DNA from: Acidithiobacillus ferrivorans
GTDB lineage: Bacteria > Pseudomonadota > Gammaproteobacteria > Acidithiobacillales > Acidithiobacillaceae
Reading direction: 5' to 3'
DNA: 45,613 bases
Assembly: GCA_018853935.1 (NCBI GenBank)
Contig: JAAOMR010000053.1
Span: forward strand, 1 to 45,613
Under the pieces are notes generated by a model. The model was not told the DNA's origin and did no database searches. It worked only from the letters and a program-made list of their open reading frames with translations. This document shows positions 9,200-17,353 of this stretch, one piece after another. Numbering within the stretch: position 1 is the first letter of the stretch; each line of letters begins with the position of its first letter. A program made the translations under genes and the position numbers.

Positions 9200-11932
9200 T
9201 CAGGCGGCCTCGTCCAACAACTGGTTGGCGAGGTGAATGAGTTCTTCGATGTCTTGCGACGGAAATAACGTTTCGACGCGACCGATACGCGATAGCGGCG
9301 GTTCGCTGAGTGCGGCACGAGTGATGCGGCCATGGCGCAGCACGGCGGCTTTTACTGCCCGCAAAAAGTTGAGTTGATTGGCGCGCAAGTAGCCATGCGC
9401 GCCAATGAAGGTGTCAAAAGCAGCATTGATGCGTTCTTCGCGGTTGGGCAGTTGCGCGTCTTCGCAGAGGATGTGGCGCAGGCAATCGGCCAATGAGGCG
9501 GCGGGTGCTTCAAAGGCTTTGCGCAAGGTGTCTTCGGTGACAAACAGATCGGCCTGATTCAGGGTTACGCTGATGTGGTCGATCTCTTCGTCGTTTAGGG
9601 TGCCGCCCTGTTTGAGTTTGGCGAGTTCGGGCAGTTGCTCGGCCATGCGGCGCACCAGAGCTTCGACCTGTTCACGGTAGCTTTCGGCGAATGCGCCTTC
9701 GCCAGTGGGGCCGTAGATGATCCAGCTGCGATGGGTAATGCTGTCGGGCAAGTTGATTTCGACGGTGTGGCTCGGTGTACTGGTGCGATAACGCATGAGT
9801 GGAGCGAACAGGGTTTGCAGCGTAGCCAGCCGCGGCATATCCAGATGTTGCCAAAACCCAGCAGATAGCACCCAGGCGCGCTGTTCTGCCACGCGCTGCA
9901 CATCGGGGATGTTGTCGGCTAGGCTGGCTACCGCTTCCTGGATGTGCTCGCTGACCTTGGCTTGTTCACCGGCATCGGCCTTGAGCCAGGCAACGGTGAG
10001 GCGTTCGCACCAAATGCGGAACTGCAATTCGTCCAGCCCCGCTAGCGGCGCGAGCCGCATGAGCGGGGCAATCGTTTGAGACAAGTGCTCTTGCGTGCCT
10101 TGGCTTGGCGCGGGCCAGTGCTGCATGAGCGCATCGAGCTCGTCCCAGTGCGGGCGCACGTTGATACTTAGCCGTGGCAGGGCCGCGATCATGGCGCGCA
10201 GTTCTTCGATAGCAAGTTGGACGTCTTGCTGCTGCGCATGGAGCAGCAGCCATTTTTCCAGTCGCAAACGAAACAGCCGCACCGGCAGTGGTTCTGTGGG
10301 GTGATCGACCTCACCATCAGGTTTGAGCTTGAAGTAGGCAAAGTTTTTCCAGTGGTCGATGATCAGGAAATCTTTCTTGATCTCACCTGTGGTTTTGTCG
10401 GTGTGCAGTCGCGTGCCGCGGCCGATCATCTGCCAGAACTTAACCCGGCTGAATACCGGTTTGGCAAATACGAGGTTCTGGATGGCGGGCACGTCCACGC
10501 CGGTATCGAGCATGTCCACGGAGATGGCGACGCGCGGCATGGTTTTGTATTTGAAGTCGTCCAGCGTGGCGTCGGCACGCTCCATATGGCTGTCGATAAT
10601 TTCGGCCATGCCTTGGCGCTGTAGTTCGGGGTAGAGCCGGTTGAAGCTCTCATACAGTCGCTTGGCGTGCGCGTGGCTTACCGCGAAGACGATGGATTTG
10701 TGCGGCAGGCCGCGAACGTCCTTACGGCACTTATCCATGAACTCGCGCGCCATGGCATCGTTGGTGCCCTGGTTGATGATGCCTTTTTCGATGTCACTAC
10801 CGTCGAAGTTGAGTTCGTCGAGTTCCACGCCTTGATCGCGCGCCATCTGTTTGAGGGGTTCTGGCAGCGTGTCGCCTTGAATGCCTTGCAACTGGAAGTT
10901 GGTTTGGGCGTCCAGCACGCGATAGTTCACGAGATTTTTATCGGCAATGGCCTGCTCGTAACTGTAGTAGTAGCTGGGCGCGCCATCACCGCAGTCAAAC
11001 AAATCAAAGGTGTTGTGATCGATGTAATCGGTAGGTGTCGCGGTTAATCCCAGCTGAATGGCGTCGAAATGATCGAACACGGCCTTGTAGCGCTGGTAGA
11101 TCGAGCGGTGGCTTTCGTCGGCGACGATGAGATCGTAGTATCCGACTGACAGGCGCTCATAGACCTGCATCATGCTTGGGTAGGTTGAGAACTGGATGCG
11201 TGCACCGGATGTTTCTCCCGCCTCAATGCGGGCCAGGCTCTCGTTGGGTAGGTGGGACTTGAACTCGGACATGGCCTGGCGAACCAACTCGCGGCGGTCT
11301 GCCAGGAACAGCACGCGCTGAACGCGCTTTGAGCGCAGTAGCGTATCCACCAATGCGATGGTGGTTCGCGTCTTGCCCGTGCCGGTGGCCATTACCAGCA
11401 GAAACTTACGCTTTGCTGCGTCGATCCCTTCCGTGACACGACGAATAGCTTCGTTTTGGTAATCGCGCCCAGCGATGTCGGCGTTGATCGTTACCTCGTG
11501 CAAAGGCTGCGCGTATTGCCTTTGATGACGCAGGCGTTCAAGGTCATCGCGGGTATAGAAACCAGCAATTTTCCGGGGCGCGTAGCGGTCGCGATCCCAG
11601 AACTGGATTTCTTTACCGTTGGTGAGGAAGATGAATGGATCGTCGCCGAACTTGGCCTTGATGGCGTCGGCGTAGTCAGCCGCTTGACGTTTTCCCGCGA
11701 TCGCGTCTCGGGAGGAGCGTTTAGCCTCAACTACGGCAGTTGGTTTGCCATCCGACCCGAGCAGCACATCGTCAGCAAACTGATCATTGCCGTAAGTGCT
11801 ATCTGGTTCGGCAGCCTTTAGTAAAAACTCTTCGATGAGCGTGCGCCGATTGCGCGACCAACCCGCACGCGCGAGCTGCGTATTAATGAGCTCTGTACGC
11901 GTAGAGGTTTCGTTGCGCTCTGAAAGCGTCAT
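9200..11932 (-). CDS. hsdR: Type I restriction endonuclease R subunit (HsdR-like helicase-nuclease)
   Basis: HsdR subunits translocate DNA with an SF2 motor and cleave unmodified DNA when bound to a methylase-specificity complex. The protein is about 910 aa. The N-terminal nuclease domain shows an acidic residue near 55 and EAK at 69-71, a PD-(D/E)xK-type site. The motor shows Walker A ATGTGKT near 183-189, the Walker B-type DESH at 272-275 and TATPTD near 297-302. ATG 11932 is preferred over the overlapping TTG at 11935 because GGGAG lies 8 bases upstream. No hsdM or hsdS gene is in the window. The gene is preceded by a small HTH gene and followed by the RhuM gene. Activity would need partner subunits encoded elsewhere. 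Confidence 0.92.
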   Translation of the reverse strand: MTLSERNETSTRTELINTQLARAGWSRNRRTLIEEFLLKAAEPDSTYGNDQFADDVLLGSDGKPTAVVEAKRSSRDAIAGKRQAADYADAIKAKFGDDPFIFLTNGKEIQFWDRDRYAPRKIAGFYTRDDLERLRHQRQYAQPLHEVTINADIAGRDYQNEAIRRVTEGIDAAKRKFLLVMATGTGKTRTTIALVDTLLRSKRVQRVLFLADRRELVRQAMSEFKSHLPNESLARIEAGETSGARIQFSTYPSMMQVYERLSVGYYDLIVADESHRSIYQRYKAVFDHFDAIQLGLTATPTDYIDHNTFDLFDCGDGAPSYYYSYEQAIADKNLVNYRVLDAQTNFQLQGIQGDTLPEPLKQMARDQGVELDELNFDGSDIEKGIINQGTNDAMAREFMDKCRKDVRGLPHKSIVFAVSHAHAKRLYESFNRLYPELQRQGMAEIIDSHMERADATLDDFKYKTMPRVAISVDMLDTGVDVPAIQNLVFAKPVFSRVKFWQMIGRGTRLHTDKTTGEIKKDFLIIDHWKNFAYFKLKPDGEVDHPTEPLPVRLFRLRLEKWLLLHAQQQDVQLAIEELRAMIAALPRLSINVRPHWDELDALMQHWPAPSQGTQEHLSQTIAPLMRLAPLAGLDELQFRIWCERLTVAWLKADAGEQAKVSEHIQEAVASLADNIPDVQRVAEQRAWVLSAGFWQHLDMPRLATLQTLFAPLMRYRTSTPSHTVEINLPDSITHRSWIIYGPTGEGAFAESYREQVEALVRRMAEQLPELAKLKQGGTLNDEEIDHISVTLNQADLFVTEDTLRKAFEAPAASLADCLRHILCEDAQLPNREERINAAFDTFIGAHGYLRANQLNFLRAVKAAVLRHGRITRAALSEPPLSRIGRVETLFPSQDIEELIHLANQLLDEAA

Positions 11933-11998
11933 CAACGAATCTCCCGACCTGGCTGCTTATGCTGTGTGCTGCTCTTGTGAATCATATCTACCTCCACG

Positions 11999-12322
11999 TT
12001 AGCCCAGCACGACGAGAAATTCCGTCGGCAGCGTAATCGGTTCAATTTCCCGCACATTACGTTTGAGTTCTACCAGCCCATAGCCCGTCATCATTCGCAA
12101 CGTGCGCGACAGGTTTGGCACCTGCCACCCGGACAATGCAGCCAGCTCGGTCAGCGTCTTGGGCTTGGTATCACGGATAATGCGCAACAGTTCCCGGTTG
12201 TCCTCCGACAGCACGGCTGCCATCGTGGCTATCGACGGAAACCAGACGGTGGGAACATCCTTGCCCTTGACTGCAACTTCCGATGCACCGGGGCGGCGGG
12301 TACCGACAACACAGCGCTCCAT
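11999..12322 (-). CDS. Small winged-HTH DNA-binding protein (HVO_A0114/MarR-like)
   Basis: A protein of about 107 aa. Its C-terminal half reads as a winged helix-turn-helix: SEDNRELLRIIRDTKP, then LTELAALSGWQVPNLSRTL as the HTH, then MMTGYGLVELKRN as the wing. This resembles the HVO_A0114-type family, which often acts as an antitoxin or autoregulator. The stop lies 67 bases before the hsdR start on the same strand, so it may control or be co-transcribed with the restriction gene. ATG 12322 is chosen. The reading frame extends upstream to a TTG at 12367, but no ribosome site supports that. No TumE-like toxin partner is visible beside it. Confidence 0.7.
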   Translation of the reverse strand: MERCVVGTRRPGASEVAVKGKDVPTVWFPSIATMAAVLSEDNRELLRIIRDTKPKTLTELAALSGWQVPNLSRTLRMMTGYGLVELKRNVREIEPITLPTEFLVVLG

Positions 12323-12616
12323 TGCTGACGACCTGATTGAGTTGGCATAAGCCGATGATTGTATCAATGTGGCGCAACTACAGCCAGTTTTTCATTATCT
12401 GAATGAGCGTTCAAGCGCTTGGCTGGGGGCTCTGGAGGAACAGTTGGTAGCGGGTCTCCGTGCTCTTGAGGTAGACCATGAGCGGGTGAAATCCATCGCT
12501 GGATGGGGGTATATAATTAACTCTATTTCTACTGCGAATTAAAATCATATCCAAATCCGTGCCTCTGTAAAAACAGGATGTGTTGACAATGTAAATCATT
12601 GCCCATGCTGACCACT

Positions 12617-12930
12617 ATGGACATCCATTACGCACTGAACGGATTTTACTTTTGTCCGGGACGACAGGAAAGCCGCCAGCAATCCCAGAAAATATGACGG
12701 GGTGACGTTCGAGAAAGGGGCGGCCGTGTTTTTCGATCCCTTCTTTCGCCTGGTGGACGCCAGTAGCGATCATGAGGCCAGAGATGCGGCCTTTGGCTCC
12801 AGCGCGGCGGGGCACCTGCTGTTCGTAGTACATATTGTAGATCGGGGGCGAATCCATCCGCATTATTTCGGCCCGCAAACTGACGAATGATGAATGGATC
12901 AGTGATCCTGGAAGGAAATTGCGTTTTTGA
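12617..12930 (+). pseudogene. Frameshifted BrnT-type toxin gene
   Basis: Three frames read together spell a BrnT-family ribonuclease toxin. Frame one gives MDIHYALN from ATG 12617. Frame two, from about base 12642, gives FTFVRDDRKAASNPRKYDGV, then TFEKGAAVFFDPFF and GHLLFVVHIVDRG. Frame three, from about base 12850, gives ESIRIISARKLTNDEW and stops at 12928-12930. At least two single-base shifts are needed, so no full-length toxin is made. The usual downstream antitoxin gene brnA is missing, and the next gene is the unrelated fitA antitoxin. BrnT identity rests on the GVTFE, AAVF(F)DP and IRIISAR landmarks of the family. Confidence 0.75.
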
Positions 12931-12947
12931 CTGCGCTATCATAAAAT
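12919..12947 (+). promoter_or_regulatory. Probable fitAB promoter
   Basis: TTGCGT at 12919-12924 and TAAAAT at 12942-12947 are separated by 17 bases and lie 34 bases before the fitA start. GCTATCAT at 12935-12942 resembles one half of the inverted repeat bound by FitAB in Neisseria. I see no matching second half. Confidence 0.4.
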
Positions 12948-12980
12948 GCATGCAATGACGGCATGTTAATGGGGTGGCTT

Positions 12981-13235
12981 ATGGCGATGCTGACTATACG
13001 GAATCTTCCTGAAGAAGTTCGGCGTGCATTGCGTATGCGTGCCGCACAGCATGGGCGAAGCACTGAGGCTGAGGTCCGATCGATATTAGAAGAAGTAGTG
13101 AAGCCACAGGGGCGGGTGAAGCTGGGGTCACTATTGACTGAGATTGGTCGTCGCGCCGATCTGACCGATGAAGATCTTGCGGTATTCGAGCGGGTGCGCG
13201 ATAAGACTCCTGAAGAGCCGGTACGTTTTGAATGA
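12981..13235 (+). CDS. FitA/VapB-type ribbon-helix-helix antitoxin
   Basis: An 84-aa antitoxin that should neutralise the PIN toxin encoded next and repress their shared promoter. The N-terminal half (AMLTIRNLPEEVRRALRMRA, then AQHGRSTEAEVRSILEE) has the beta strand and two helices of a ribbon-helix-helix DNA-binding domain. The C-terminal part is acidic, as expected for the toxin-binding tail. ATG 12981 is chosen because GGGGTGG lies just upstream and the protein then begins MAMLTIRN. ATGs at 12963, 12969 and 12987 are also in frame. The stop overlaps the toxin start (ATGA). Confidence 0.85.
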   Translation: MAMLTIRNLPEEVRRALRMRAAQHGRSTEAEVRSILEEVVKPQGRVKLGSLLTEIGRRADLTDEDLAVFERVRDKTPEEPVRFE

Positions 13236-13657
13236 TTCTTCTCGATACCAATGTCATTTCGGAACCCCTGCGAAAAGCGCCCGAGATATGCGTTGTCACC
13301 TGGATCGATGCGCAACCCATTGAGACTCTTTATCTTTCAACTGTCACCATTGCTGAGTTGCGACTGGGTATTGCAATGCTGCCGACTGGTCGGCGCCGGG
13401 ATATCCTCCACGAGAATCTGGAAGACCGTGTGCTGCCCATGTTTGTCGGGCGGGTGCTGGCATTTGACCTGGCTGCCTCGCAGGCTTTCGCGCATTTAAT
13501 GGCAAAATCTCGGGGGGCCGGTTTTGCCATTGGCAGGGCGGATGGTTACATCGCAGCGATTGCTGCCGCCAATAAAATGACTGTAGCCACGAGGGATACT
13601 GGCCCGTTCCTGTCTGCCGGGATAACAGTCATCAATCCATGGGCATTATCGGCATAA
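13232..13657 (+). CDS. FitB/VapC-type PIN-domain toxin
   Basis: A 141-aa PIN-domain ribonuclease toxin. The predicted metal-binding acidic residues are all present: Asp5 in MILLDTNVISE, Glu42 in TIAELRLGI, Asp104 in GRADGYIAA and Asp122 in TRDTGPF. The complete catalytic set suggests a working enzyme. It is translationally coupled to the antitoxin gene through an ATGA overlap. The ISEPLRK start and the ELRLGIAMLP stretch are typical of the FitB branch of VapC-like toxins. The exact RNA target cannot be read from the sequence. Confidence 0.9.
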   Translation: MILLDTNVISEPLRKAPEICVVTWIDAQPIETLYLSTVTIAELRLGIAMLPTGRRRDILHENLEDRVLPMFVGRVLAFDLAASQAFAHLMAKSRGAGFAIGRADGYIAAIAAANKMTVATRDTGPFLSAGITVINPWALSA

Positions 13658-13838
13658 CGGCAGGTCTTCCCCGATGAATCCGCGACCAATCATCGTGGGC
13701 CGCATTTTTGTGTTTCAGCGTGCTTCAGCAAATCCAACTGTTTGGTTACCAAAACAACCTGGCATTCGGAGCCATAGAGCCGAAGTACCAGGGCAGTCCA
13801 GACCACACTTCCGGTTCCAGCCAGACCGAGGATACTAA

Positions 13839-14176
13839 TTACCCCAGCATCTTCACCAGATCTTCCGCTCTCAAATGCGGATAACGCTTCAACATTTGCA
13901 GCGTTTTGTGTCCCGTGATGGCGGCCACTTGCATATGGGAGAGGAGGGATAGGCGGCGGCGCACGGTAATCGGGCTATATCCATCGGCCAGTATCGTATC
14001 CCGGTACTCGGCGATGTCTTTGCCCTGTATGGACGCAAGAAACATGTTGGCAAGCGTGGATTCCAACAGCTTGTTAATAATGGATTACTCCTGCACGGCA
14101 CCTTAATCTTGCGGACTCTGAGTTGCCACCTGATTCGGTTGCCGTCTTTGTCAAATCTGGGATTGATTGCCGCCAT
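13839..14176 (-). pseudogene. Decayed tyrosine-recombinase (integrase) gene
   Basis: The remnant starts with MAAINPRFDKDGNRIRWQLR in one frame (from 14176), typical of the N-terminus of a phage or island integrase. It then shifts frame into a core-binding stretch (YRDTILADGYSPITVRRRL, SLLSH). That is joined directly to the C-terminal catalytic end VAAITGHKTLQMLKRYPHLR. The block that should hold the catalytic Arg and the HxxR motif is missing. Comparison with the intact integrase at 32065-33168 (LELALLSHLF, then QITGHKSAQMMGRYTHLR) shows the junction at SLLSH|MQVAA, an in-frame internal deletion. It lies 116 bases beyond the 3' end of tRNA-Ala, a classic integration position. Confidence 0.8.
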
Positions 14177-14249
14177 CTTGTACCCCGCATTGTCGCGCGA
14201 TCAGCATGGTTTGTAGCGTATTATTTACCGCGGAAAGTCAATTTGGCAA

Positions 14250-14274
14250 GAAAAATGGCCTAGGTTGATGCCAT
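14250..14274 (-). terminator. Possible terminator downstream of tRNA-Ala
   Basis: Read on the minus strand, ATGGC (from 14274) and GCCAT (to 14255) form a 5-bp stem with a 10-base loop followed by TTTTC. It lies 18 bases after the tRNA 3' end. The stem is short, so support is weak. Confidence 0.35.
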
Positions 14275-14291
14275 AACCAAATTGTTTTATT

Positions 14292-14367
<76 letters not shown>

Positions 14368-14438
14368 ATTGCCGCGTAGGATAAAGGCAACTCCCCCGTA
14401 ATGCAATGGGTGGCATAGGGTGCTGGAAATGCCGAGCG

Positions 14439-15446
14439 CTACGCCCGGCCCACCACCACGACATCGCTGCCGAAGGGAAAAATCTCCGGCTTGAGGCCGG
14501 CCTCGCTGAGGGCTGCGGCAATTTCCTCCGGATGCAGGAAATGGTTGCCCTGCACATGCTCAGTCAAATTCTGAAAGGCCATGCCGCGTAGCGGCGGCTC
14601 ACGCAGCACGCGGTGATCGTCGGGCCAGGCCGGTTCCCAGATGACGATGGCGCCTTCGGGTTTCAGGCTGGCCTGCAGTCGCTGAAAAATCTCACCACGG
14701 TTTTCCCAGACATGGTGCAGGGCGCGATTCATGGCGATGAGGTCGGCGGGCTCTGGCAGGGAAAACTGATGGATATCGCCTTCATCAAAGTGCAGGCGAT
14801 CTGCAAGCCCCTCGCTTTGGGCTTTTTCCGTAGCCTGGCGGATGTTTTCGGCGAAACCATCTAGCCCCAGACCGTGCAGATGTCCACAGCGTGCGGCGAG
14901 GGCTCGCAAATACCAGCCATTGCCGCAGCCCAGGTCCACCGCCAGCCCACCGCGGGCATCGACTTCGGCAAAGATGGGGACGGCCGGGCAGATTTTTTCC
15001 TCGAAGGTCTTGCGAAAATTGTTCTCCAGCATTAGCCCGAACCAGGGCAGAATGGTTTCGCGCTCGGCCAGGACCTGTTCGCCGGGACGCTCACCCGTGC
15101 GCATGAGACCCGCTGCCCGCTCCGCCATGTGTGCCGCGAGCACGGCGCCCACCGCTACGCCCACGCGGCTGTTTGCGGCTTCCGGACGCATGCTGTCGCC
15201 ATCCTCACTCAGCCGCCATTGCTCATTATCGGTCAGCTCCAACCAACCAAAGGCATAGGCGGCATCACACCAGCGCAGCACATAGCCAGCATCCATTCCG
15301 GCAGCAGACGCCAGTGTGGGAGTGTCCGCATCGCCCAGGGTATGAAGGGTGCTAAAAAGCCCGTTGACGACGCCAATGAAAGCGATGTTCAGGGATAATG
15401 CACCCTGAGCCTGCTGCCGAAGTTCATCCATGCTACGTAAAGCCAT
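14439..15446 (-). CDS. Class I SAM-dependent methyltransferase, O-methyltransferase-like
   Basis: A 335-aa cytoplasmic protein with two parts. Residues 1 to about 90 resemble the winged-helix dimerisation domain of small-molecule O-methyltransferases (FIGVVNGLFSTLHTLG, then LRWCDAAYAFGWLEL). A Rossmann methyltransferase domain follows, with SAM motif DLGCGNG at 171-177, the acidic second strand GLGLDGF, GDIHQFSLPEPADLI and IVIWEPAWP. ATG 15446 has GAGGGA 7 bases upstream. The gene ends 71 bases from tRNA-Ala and follows the TauE-like gene on the same strand with 15 bases between them, so they may be co-transcribed. The substrate is unknown. Confidence 0.8.
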   Translation of the reverse strand: MALRSMDELRQQAQGALSLNIAFIGVVNGLFSTLHTLGDADTPTLASAAGMDAGYVLRWCDAAYAFGWLELTDNEQWRLSEDGDSMRPEAANSRVGVAVGAVLAAHMAERAAGLMRTGERPGEQVLAERETILPWFGLMLENNFRKTFEEKICPAVPIFAEVDARGGLAVDLGCGNGWYLRALAARCGHLHGLGLDGFAENIRQATEKAQSEGLADRLHFDEGDIHQFSLPEPADLIAMNRALHHVWENRGEIFQRLQASLKPEGAIVIWEPAWPDDHRVLREPPLRGMAFQNLTEHVQGNHFLHPEEIAAALSEAGLKPEIFPFGSDVVVVGRA

Positions 15447-15461
15447 ATCACATTCCCTCGT

Positions 15462-16223
15462 TCAGAGAAGATATTTTAGACCGACCACCGCGAGTACCGC
15501 GAGGGTCCCCATGAGAAAAGCCCTTTGATTGATGCGCATATGCAAGTGATTACCTGCCCACAAGCCGAGCAGCACCGGTGGAATCAGCAGGAGAAAACCC
15601 ACCGTCAGTTGCCAGGTCAGCAGGGCCAGTGCTATGTACATAACAGCCCGTAAAATATTGTCAGTGAGGGCAATGCCCTGAAACGTGGCGCGAAAGGCGC
15701 GTTTGTCGAGATGCCGCATTTGCAGGTAGGCGACAATGGGTGGACCTCCGCCGCCATACAAACTGCCCACTACGCCACCGAAAATGCCCAGCGGCATTCC
15801 CCAGGGCAAGGCGACCCGCGGTAGTCGCTCTGGCTTCATGACCAGCGCGTAGACCACGTAGGCGAGAATGAAGACGCCGAGAAAATGGGTAAGATTCTGG
15901 GCATTGGTATCCGCGAGAATAAAGGAGCCGATGGCCAGCCCGATCACGCTGCCGGGAATCAGCCAGCGCAACTCCGGCCAGCGTATTTCCCGAAAGTCAT
16001 AGGCGCCCAGCAGCATGGAACCGAGCAGATCCAGCAGCAGTACCACGGGTACCACTTCTTTGATGGGGAAAATAAGCGTCAGCAAAGCCACCGAAATTAA
16101 TCCAGAGCCAAAGCCAATCGCCGCGCGGACATAAAAGGCGACCAGAATGATCCCCCCGGCGATGGCCCAGAGCAACGGATTTTGGATCAGAGTGGCATAG
16201 GAAAGAGAAGCCTGCATTATCAT
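15462..16223 (-). CDS. TauE/SafE (TSUP) family membrane permease
   Basis: A protein of about 253 aa with roughly eight hydrophobic segments. It has the family's two related halves: GIILVAFYVRAAIGFGSGLI near the start and GIFGGVVGSLYGGGGPPIVA in the middle, the latter being the glycine-rich signature loop. Family members export sulfite, sulfoacetate or other sulfur or organic anions. The substrate here cannot be read from the sequence, though a sulfur oxyanion would suit a sulfur-oxidising host (inference). ATG 16223 is preferred to the TTG at 16310, which would add a soluble 29-residue extension. No strong ribosome site supports either. Confidence 0.85.
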   Translation of the reverse strand: MIMQASLSYATLIQNPLLWAIAGGIILVAFYVRAAIGFGSGLISVALLTLIFPIKEVVPVVLLLDLLGSMLLGAYDFREIRWPELRWLIPGSVIGLAIGSFILADTNAQNLTHFLGVFILAYVVYALVMKPERLPRVALPWGMPLGIFGGVVGSLYGGGGPPIVAYLQMRHLDKRAFRATFQGIALTDNILRAVMYIALALLTWQLTVGFLLLIPPVLLGLWAGNHLHMRINQRAFLMGTLAVLAVVGLKYLL

Positions 16224-16389
16224 ACCGACCAGTCTATATGCTTTGTGGATGACCTTCCATATAGGCTGGTAAGATTGAATTATCCGAGTCGAGCGTTGGT
16301 CTATAGGCAACCGTAAAAAAATAGCCTATTATCGAAGCATCCTGAGAAATAGCTTTAACCTGATATAGCCGATGCGACGAGGTGTTCCC

Positions 16390-17343
16390 ATGCTGGCCTC
16401 CGTTCCTGTACCCGACACAGATTTTGGACCCTCGACGGTAAAATATTTCCCTTCCATAGGGTGGTGGCTCCTTCCCTTGCTTTCGTTAGTGGCGATTTTT
16501 CTATTTTGCGCGCCGCGCGCCGCAGCCGAGACCAGCGGCCTCCCACCCATAGATGCGCGGGCTTATATCCTGATGAATGCGGATACAGGCGCCATCATTG
16601 CGACAAAAAATGCCTATCAGCCCTATGCTATTGCCAGCATTACCAAGCTGATGACGCTATATCTGCTGTTCAAGGACATTGACAGTGGGCATTTGCAGAT
16701 GAACCAGCACTTCGTGCCCTGTCGCACGGCGCTACAGACGAGGGGCTCCAGCATGTTCATGCATCCCGGCCTGCCCTTTAGCGTCGCGCAGATGATTCTC
16801 GGAATGACGGTGCCTTCCGGCAATGATGCTGCGGTAGAAGCCGCACATCTGGTGGCCGGCAGCGTACCCGCCTTTGTCACCGAAATGAACCAGACGGCGC
16901 GTAAAATCGGGATGCTTTCCACCACCTATTATGATCCCGATGGGCTGCCGCATCCTAATAACATGTCCAGTCCCTATGATGTTGCCGTCCTCACCCGCAC
17001 GATCATGACCCAGTTTCCGCAGTTCATGCCTTTTTTCGGCCACAAAAACTTCACCTACGCGGGCATCACCAGTCCTAACCCCAACCTGTTAGTGGGGCGG
17101 GTGCCTTTTATCACCGGCATGAAAAGTGGCTATACCGACGCAGCAGGGCATTGTCTCGTTGCTACAGGAACTCAGGATGGCGTGAAGCTGATTGCCGTGA
17201 TCCTCGGCGTACCGTCCTTCCACAATGAAAGGCGGGGTTTCTGGAAGGCATCCTGGCAGAGCCTCAAATTGCTGGACTGGGGATTTGCACGCACTCTCTG
17301 GCTGCCTGCAGCACCGCATCTGGAGCGGACCTCGGCACCGTAA
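16390..17343 (+). CDS. D-alanyl-D-alanine carboxypeptidase (PBP5/6-type, S11 family)
   Basis: The enzyme trims the terminal D-Ala from peptidoglycan pentapeptides in the periplasm. ATG 16390 is chosen over ATG 16372 because GAGGTG lies 5 bases upstream, giving 317 aa. A long N-terminal hydrophobic segment (WWLLPLLSLVAIFLFCAP) ends at an AAA-type cleavage region. All three active-site motifs are visible: SITK at 83-86, SGN at 143-145 and KSG at 245-247 (a KTG variant). The C-terminal amphipathic anchor domain of E. coli PBP5 appears to be absent or very short, so the protein may be periplasmic or held by its signal segment. It converges with the exporter gene, with only 10 bases between them. 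Confidence 0.92.
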   Translation: MLASVPVPDTDFGPSTVKYFPSIGWWLLPLLSLVAIFLFCAPRAAAETSGLPPIDARAYILMNADTGAIIATKNAYQPYAIASITKLMTLYLLFKDIDSGHLQMNQHFVPCRTALQTRGSSMFMHPGLPFSVAQMILGMTVPSGNDAAVEAAHLVAGSVPAFVTEMNQTARKIGMLSTTYYDPDGLPHPNNMSSPYDVAVLTRTIMTQFPQFMPFFGHKNFTYAGITSPNPNLLVGRVPFITGMKSGYTDAAGHCLVATGTQDGVKLIAVILGVPSFHNERRGFWKASWQSLKLLDWGFARTLWLPAAPHLERTSAP

Positions 17344-17353
17344 CTGCCAACCT

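Noticed and set aside
12369-12542. GTG-initiated 57-codon plus-strand frame (MAQLQPVFHYLNERSSAWLG...) with coding-like codon use
   Set aside because: No family recognised, no ribosome site, and it lies in a decayed region. It may be a gene fragment but cannot be supported as a gene.
13690-13830. Minus-strand frame reading LGLAGTGSVVWTALVLRLYG and stopping near 13698
   Set aside because: Looks partly protein-like but has no start, no recognised family and follows a pseudogene. Probably a remnant.
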